Source: Magnolia sinica (taxonomy: Eukaryota; Streptophyta; Magnoliopsida; Magnoliales; Magnoliaceae). From it: a DNA stretch of 64,000 nucleotides. The notes beneath the pieces were generated by a model. That model ran no database searches, had not been told where the DNA came from, and worked only from the letters and a program-made list of their open reading frames with translations. The DNA is taken from assembly GCF_029962835.1 (NCBI RefSeq), contig NC_080583.1, positions 70,293,158 through 70,357,157 on the forward strand. The letters run 5' to 3'. The position numbers and the translations under genes are program-made. Position 1 is the first letter of the stretch, and each line of letters opens with the position of its first letter. This document shows positions 58,660-64,000 of this stretch, piece by piece.

Positions 58660-61105
58660 TCACTTCTCTAACTTGATTGCTTCAATGAAATCGTTGAAAT
58701 TCTTAAACGAAGATCCTCCTTCGGCAACATTCTTTCGGGCAGTCTGCTTGAGCTCTAAAGATCTCGCTCTTATACCCTCATCACCAAGCAATTCATCCAG
58801 CTTTCCCTTAATCTCTTCTCTTGGTATGATCCCACTGGAATCGTGTTTCAGGTGCAACCCAACCTTCCAAACATCAGAAATGTATATTTGGTTTTGGAGC
58901 TGGTCACCAAAGTAAGGCCAGCACAAGAAAGGAACTCCATTACTCATCCCCTCCATGGTCGAGTTCCACCCGCAATGAGTCAAGAAGCAGGAAATCGAAG
59001 GGTGGGCCAGCACCTTTTGTTGAGGTGACCATCCAACAATTCGCCCACGACCCGCGACTCTAGCTTCAAAGCCATCTGGGTAGGCATCCGATGGTCCGTC
59101 GGTGAGGTCTGGCCGCACTACCCATAGGAATGAACGGTTGGAAAGTTCGAGTCCAAGTGCCAGTTCGTGGAATTGACGTCGGTTGAAGATAGTAAAGCTG
59201 CCAAAGGCAATGTAGACTACTGAGCGGGGAGGCTGTTCGTCAAGCCAGCTTAGGCAAGTGGGGTCTTCAGGCCAGAAGTTCCCTTCGAGCCGCCCAAGCC
59301 GTCTTCCTGCTAGAAGAGGGCCGATGAGCCGGATGTTTGGAACCAACTCACAGGCGGATGGCTCAATCTCGTAGAATGAGTTGCAAAGAAGCCAGTTGGC
59401 CAATTTTGCAGCTTGGGTGCATTCGTGTAAGTATCGGAAGAGGGACCGTTGCGCGTCACGGTCACCGACGAAGAGCCACACTAGCTGAGTGGTGTTGAAC
59501 TGTGGCATGGTTGGGGAGAGTTTGATCATTTGCTGTGTTGTTGGAAATCCTGCGAAATATTCAATCACGGTTAGGATCTATTACATATATAGAGATTTTA
59601 TTTTCCAGGGTATTTGTACAAGTGGGGCCCTCCATCATGGCTACCATGTCAGGCATAGTTCCCATAGTTGGATGTCAAGCATGCAAGGAATCTGGACCAT
59701 TCATCACGTGGTATAAAATATAAGCATAGCATATTAGAGAAATCAGGGCAGTAAACTCATCAACAGCAGCACACATAGATTTAAGTGAGCCACGTATGTA
59801 CACTTAATTTAGTTATTGAAACCAAACAAACAAACACACACACACACAAAAACAAACAAACAAACGCTGAATTTGGATAATTGGACTTTTAGTTGTTAAC
59901 ACGTAAAATATTAAAAACAATCAAAGTAATCAAAGTGTTCACTAGCCACTTGATTTTTATAGAGAAAAACCAATTTACATGCCAAAAGTGACATTCTCTA
60001 GGAGTAATGTCAGGTTATTTTTTTGAAAAAGATAATTCATATATAAACAGTGCTCAACAGCCAGCGTATACATTCTGGCCAGCCCTAGCAAGAAATAAAG
60101 CTACGGCCCACCTATCATACCCCGAACAAATAACACCCCCAAACACTAAATGAGGCCCTGGCCTCACTGATGCTCCACCTGACATAGGAACAACTTCTTT
60201 TTCTTTTTTTTCTTTTTTCTTTTTTTCTTTCAAAAGGAATCGTAACCCCCACAATAGCTAAAACCCACCAACAAACCAAAAAAAAAATAACAAAACACTT
60301 TCCTTGAGATCTCGTTAGTCAAATTGAGTTGACTCAGTTGAGCTGAGTTGAGTTATCAAAGTTTAGAATTATATTTCAACCTACTCGGGCTTTAATATAT
60401 TGCTACTCATCAGACGGTTTTGGACCACTGAGGGCTGATGCATATGTATCATTTATGAACAAATCTGGTCTACACCGTGCGGCCCATAATTTAAACCTTG
60501 TTATTAATTGCATAAATAGAAAACCAGCAAGATAATTTTTATTTTCAGCACTCGAGCAAGCTTGAAAATCTTAAACAAAGTGAATTTCGAAATGACTTGC
60601 CTAGTTTCTATACTATGGTCTTACCGTCCGTGTCGATGATTCCGTCCTCGATCAGCTTCGGAATGTGAAACAGTAAGGCACAAAGGCTCACTGTCACAGT
60701 CCAAACCGCAGCTGCACGGATCCCCATCTTCACAGCAACTTCCACTGCCCATCCCATGGTCCCGTCTGCAATGATGCATGAGATCTTATCATGATCAGAC
60801 TCATTGATCTTACGAATCAGCGCTTCTAAACCATGGGGCATGACACGTAAAATACTCGCACATTGCTTGCCCAAGTCATTCCGGTCTTCACCTGGTGCCA
60901 TCCCATCTGGAATTGAAACCAGACGGATCTGCTCCTGCACTCTGCCCATCTTCGGCAGTGCGGCCACTACGCGGGCGTGATTGAACTCAGTATTCACGAA
61001 TGTGATCTTGAACCCATGATCCATCAAGCAATGAGAGAGCTCCATGAAGGGTATGACATGACCTTGCGCCGGGTATGGCACGACTAGGGCGTGCGGCTTT
61101 TCCAT
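58660..61105 (-). CDS. UDP-glycosyltransferase, UGT83A1-like, two exons
   Basis: It encodes a family-1 plant glycosyltransferase that transfers a sugar from a UDP-sugar to a small acceptor in the cytosol. Exon 1 is 61105-60625 and exon 2 is 59549-58660; a 1075-bp GT-AG phase-1 intron splits a Gly codon. The product is 456 aa, normal for the family. The start is the ATG at 61105 (GTCATGG context, MEKPHALVVPYPAQGHV). The catalytic His is about residue 16 (AQGHV) and the partner Asp about 114 (IIADG). The 44-residue PSPG sugar-donor box runs from about 334 (WSPQQKVLAHPS) through THCGWNST to GDQ at 377 with all signature residues. EDRNDLGK, GWAVEVAVKMGIR and the ending NFNDFIEAIKLEK fit UGT83A. 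Rice UGT83A1 acts on flavonoids and monolignols; the acceptor here cannot be deduced. There are no stops or frameshifts. It is the only apparently functional host gene here. Confidence 0.93.
59550..60624 (-). other. Intron of the UGT83A-like gene
   Basis: On the minus strand the donor is GTAAGA and the acceptor TTTCGCAG. It contains a CAAACAAACACACA tract (59827-59865) and a polypyrimidine run, TTCTTTTTTCTTTTT (60198-60232, plus strand). No coding or RNA feature is recognised. Confidence 0.85.
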
Positions 61106-61369
61106 GACCAACACCCTTTGCAATTAGTAAGAACCTCTCTTGCTCCTCGTCCTACTTGTATGGGGGATTTGGTTTCGGTGGCTGATATCCAATGTGAAGA
61201 GTTTGTACCTATAGATAACTCACCATGTATGACCGGATCCAATGCTTTCTATCTCCTGTCACTTTCATCAACGCATTGTCAAGTCCTTGCCGTTCAAGTT
61301 ACCACGTGACAAGCACTCTTCCCATTAATCGAGGCTCTGACGTATTGCTAAAGTTTCAATGGTTGCTAT
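61106..61369 (-). promoter_or_regulatory. Upstream region of the UGT gene
   Basis: This is the only stretch of about 260 bp between the start codon and the first foldback element. I see no clear TATA box; a weak TATAG lies near 61210. The promoter is probably short or overlaps the foldback sequences. The role is inferred from position only. Confidence 0.35.
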
Positions 61370-61748
61370 GGACGCGGATTGCGTCTTACCCCGCCCGTCT
61401 CTAGCCACGAAAGGGCAGTTCTGTGGGAGGGCCCACTATGATGTATCGGTTTATCCACGCCGTCCATCCCTCTTTTCAGATCATTTTATGTTTTGTCAAC
61501 AAAAATAAAGAAGATTCAACGCTAAAGTGGACCACACTAAATAATAAGCTTAGTTGCGTTAAATACAAGAGTCATATGTGGTGTGGTCCACTTGAGCATT
61601 GGGTCTGCTTTATTTTTGTGCACTTACCATAAAATGATCTGAGAAGAGGGATGTACGGCGTGGATAAACCGATACATCACAGTGGGCCCGCCTGCCTAGG
61701 TGCCCGTTCGTGGAAAGAGAAGGGTGGGGTAGGACGCAATCCGCGTCC
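61370..61748. mobile_element. Foldback MITE (379 bp) upstream of the UGT gene
   Basis: The ends GGACGCGGATTGCGTC (61370-61385) and GACGCAATCCGCGTCC (61733-61748) are perfect inverted repeats. The inner arms also pair: the ATGTATCGGTTTATCCACG block at 61440 with its complement near 61660, and the AGTGGACCACAC block with GTGTGGTCCACTT. No coding capacity is present. Confidence 0.8.
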
Positions 61749-61988
61749 GGTTTCTATGGATTGGAGTAATCTTGACAGTGAAATCACATGGGCTGCATTA
61801 AATAAATAAATAAATAAAGGGAAAAGACACTTTGCAGCCAATGTGCTTGGGGTGGGTGGACCCCACTACGTTTGCTCAATTATTGCTTACTCCGCATGTT
61901 TGATATTAGCATGCTCAATTATTGCTTAATCCGCATGTTTGATATTAGCAGGGAATTACGTTTTGAAAATTGGTCCATGCAAACCCTG

Positions 61989-63166
61989 TTATTACTGATT
62001 TAAATATGTGGGGCCCAACATGATATTTGTTAGTTATCCATACCATCTATCCTTTTAAAAAATACATTTTAAAGGCATGAGTCCAAAAATTAAGAAAATC
62101 AAAAGCTCAACTGGACCACACCTTAGGAAATAATGATGATTAAGATGTTAATGGTTCAAAGTTGTTTTCTCTTTTTGGGATCAAATTGATGTTTATTTGT
62201 CATCCAACCTGTTCATAAGGTCACAAAGTCTAGGATAAAGAGGAAACAAAAATATCAATTTGATTTAAAACTTATGGGGTCCTTAAGAAGCTTTCAATGA
62301 TAAGAGTTTAATTCTCATTGTTTCTTGTGGTGTGGTCCACTTGATCTTTGTATTTACCTCATTTTTCAAATCATGCCTTAAAATGAGTTGGCTAAAGGGA
62401 TGAACACGGTGGATAAAGCACAAACATCATAGTAGGCTCCACGATATAATATTTTTCTCCTTAAGTGATGTGAGGAGTGCAATAAAAGGTGGCGGTCAAC
62501 ATCACCTTGGATGTCCAACCGGAAACACATGGTAAATAATTATTACCTATTTACCTTAAGGGCCGTTTGATTTTCTTAATTACACAGGTAAGTCAAAGTA
62601 ATCCGATAATAATTATTCACCTAGGTATTTTTGGTTGGATTTCCAAGGGGACGTTGACGGGCACCTTTCATTTATAGCACTCCTCACGTGGCCTAAGGAG
62701 AAAAATATTAAATTATGGGCCCATTATAATGTGTGTATGTCTTATCCACACCGTCCATCCCTTTAGTAAACTCATTTTATGGGATGCGCCAAAAAATGAG
62801 GCAGATCCAAAGATCAAGTAGACCACAATACAGGAAACAATAGAAGTTGAACTCCTAGCATTGAAAGCTTCTCAAGGACTCCAAAAGTTTTGGATCTGAC
62901 TGATATTTTGTTTTCCCTTAATACATGACTGTGTGACCTTATGAACAGGTTGGATGACAAATAAACATCAATGTGGGCCCTAGGAAGAAAACAGCTTTCA
63001 ACCATTAACATCTTAATTATCATTGTTCCCTAAGGTGTGGTTCATTTGAGCTTCTGATTTTCCTCATTTTTGGGATCATGCCTTAAAATATATTTTTTAA
63101 AAGGATGGATGGTGTGGATAACTCACATATATCATGGTGGGACCCACATATTTAAATCAATAATAA
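61989..63166. mobile_element. Long foldback (hairpin) element, about 1.18 kb
   Basis: The left arm begins TTATTACTGATTTAAATATG and the right arm ends CATATTTAAATCAATAATAA. The arms stay complementary over about 550 bp, for example GATGTTTATTTGTCATCCAA at about 62190 against its complement near 62955, and the ATATTTTTCTCCTTA block near 62450 against 62700. The loop is near 62560-62600 (CTTAAGGGCCGTTTGATT). The internal sequence is non-coding. Confidence 0.75.
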
Positions 63167-63375
63167 AAAGTAGAGAAAATGACCACTGTAGACAAAACCT
63201 TTTACCCATCGGTTTTTATGAAGGAATGCAAACTTAAGTTGCCAACTTAGACTAGCACGTGCGGACAGCGACGTTGAGGACGAAACTACCCCTCCTTTTC
63301 ACTTTCACTGCGAAGACGAGCGCTGACGCTCCTCCAACTGAGAGTTGTACGAGCGGCTTAAAAGAGATCAAAGTT

Positions 63376-63657
63376 ACATGGCCCCACAGCTATGTATTTA
63401 TTATATCCACAACGTTCATCCATATTTCTAGATCATTTCGGAGCATTATCAAAAAAAGAAAATCATATCCAAAGATCAACTGGGCCACACCACAGAGCAG
63501 CGGAAAATTGATTTTCATCGTTGAAACTTTTGTAGGGCCCACCATAACATTTATTTTCCATCCAATCTATTCATAAGGTCACAAAGACCTGGATGAAGAG
63601 GAAAAACAAATTTCATAATGATCCAAAACTTGTGTGGCCCCTAAAAGGGTTTCAACA
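63376..63657. repeat. Single-arm relative of the foldback element
   Basis: The segment shares the order of motifs of one hairpin arm: ...ATCCACA, ...CCAAAGATCAACTGGGCCAC, ...GGGCCCACCATAACATTTAT, ...TTCATAAGGTCACAAAGACC and ...GGTTTCAAC. The opposite arm is missing. Confidence 0.55.
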
Positions 63658-63692
63658 GTAGACATTCAAGCAGAATGGTAATGGCATATGCA

Positions 63693-63871
63693 CAGGGATA
63701 TGGATATAGCTACGGTTATAATCCGTAGCCATAGCAGTAGCTTGGCGATCAATCCTAAAACCCGCGATTCCACTGCAAGTCGCTGTCCCTATTGGCGATT
63801 AATCGTGGATTTCGCGATTCTACCCCCGATCTATGGCTACGGATTATAACCGTAGCTATAACTGTATCCCT
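63693..63871. mobile_element. MITE with CTACGG-type inverted repeats
   Basis: It is 179 bp. Its ends are CAGGGATATGGATATAGCTA at the left and a terminus reading AGGGATACAGTTATAGCTAC on the other strand, continuing as GGTTATAATCCGTAGCCATAG in both arms. ATGCA flanks both sides (63688-63692 and 63872-63876) as a 5-bp target duplication. The core carries GCGATTAATCG/GCGATCAATC repeats. It has no coding capacity. The TACGG...CCGTA unit resembles the CACTA subterminal repeats at 26.2-26.6 kb. Confidence 0.7.
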
Positions 63872-63876
63872 ATGCA

Positions 63877-64000
63877 CTTTCTTTTTTCTTTTCTTTTTTT
63901 ATTTTTTTTTTATGTGGAGAATTTTATTCTACCTACATTTTTTTCTAACACATATTTATATAAATAAGTAAATATAAGCATATAAAAAAATTTCTCTTTT
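63877..64000. other. AT-rich tail without features
   Basis: A T-rich tract and AT-rich sequence run to the window edge. I see nothing identifiable. Confidence 0.6.

Overview
This window is nuclear DNA of a flowering plant. The evidence is a UDP-glycosyltransferase gene of the plant UGT83A type, host-gene exons with GT-AG introns, primer-binding sites for plant initiator tRNA-Met and tRNA-Asp, a chromodomain Ty3-gypsy element, Ty1-copia relics and CACTA transposons. The heavy nesting and the abundant GTGGGCCCACC-type foldback sequence suggest a large, repeat-rich genome, possibly a woody or magnoliid lineage. The species cannot be read from the sequence.

Almost everything left of 58 kb is transposons nested in transposons. 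A decayed Ty1-copia piece (2640-4317) is broken by a retrotransposon with a tRNA-Asp primer site, whose 5' LTR starts at 4318 and resumes at 29254-30529. That LTR is broken by a non-autonomous minus-strand LTR element (4474-29248, about 3.1-kb LTRs). The second LTR of that element (11147-29248) is broken by a 14.7-kb CACTA transposon (11869-26598) with a perfect 3-bp target duplication. The CACTA element has no visible transposase. It carries three consecutive exons of a host STE24 (CAAX protease) gene, an exon of the host NOT1 gene, smaller exon-like pieces, and a 7.3-kb telomere-like array of CCTAAA-type repeats with a higher-order structure.

The internal region of the tRNA-Asp element (30530-45180) holds a gag-like pseudogene. 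It is itself broken by a minus-strand Tekay/Del-type chromovirus (30949-43890) with target duplications, two long LTRs, a primer site and a frameshifted gag-pol. From 45181 to 57.2 kb there follow a truncated second copy of the CACTA family with different exon-like pieces, a gypsy LTR fragment, a gypsy chromodomain tail with its 3-kb LTR (49286-52439, the same family as the inverted partial LTR at 1-1957), and a second, unrelated copia relic. The protease codons of that relic are split by a solo LTR (52822-54156) of the tRNA-Asp family.

The right end (58-64 kb) is the only genic part. It has one apparently intact two-exon UGT83A-like gene on the minus strand (58660-61105), and upstream of it several foldback or MITE-type elements. 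No RNA gene, CRISPR array or bacterial feature was seen. Apart from the UGT, protein-coding potential is limited to element proteins, nearly all broken.
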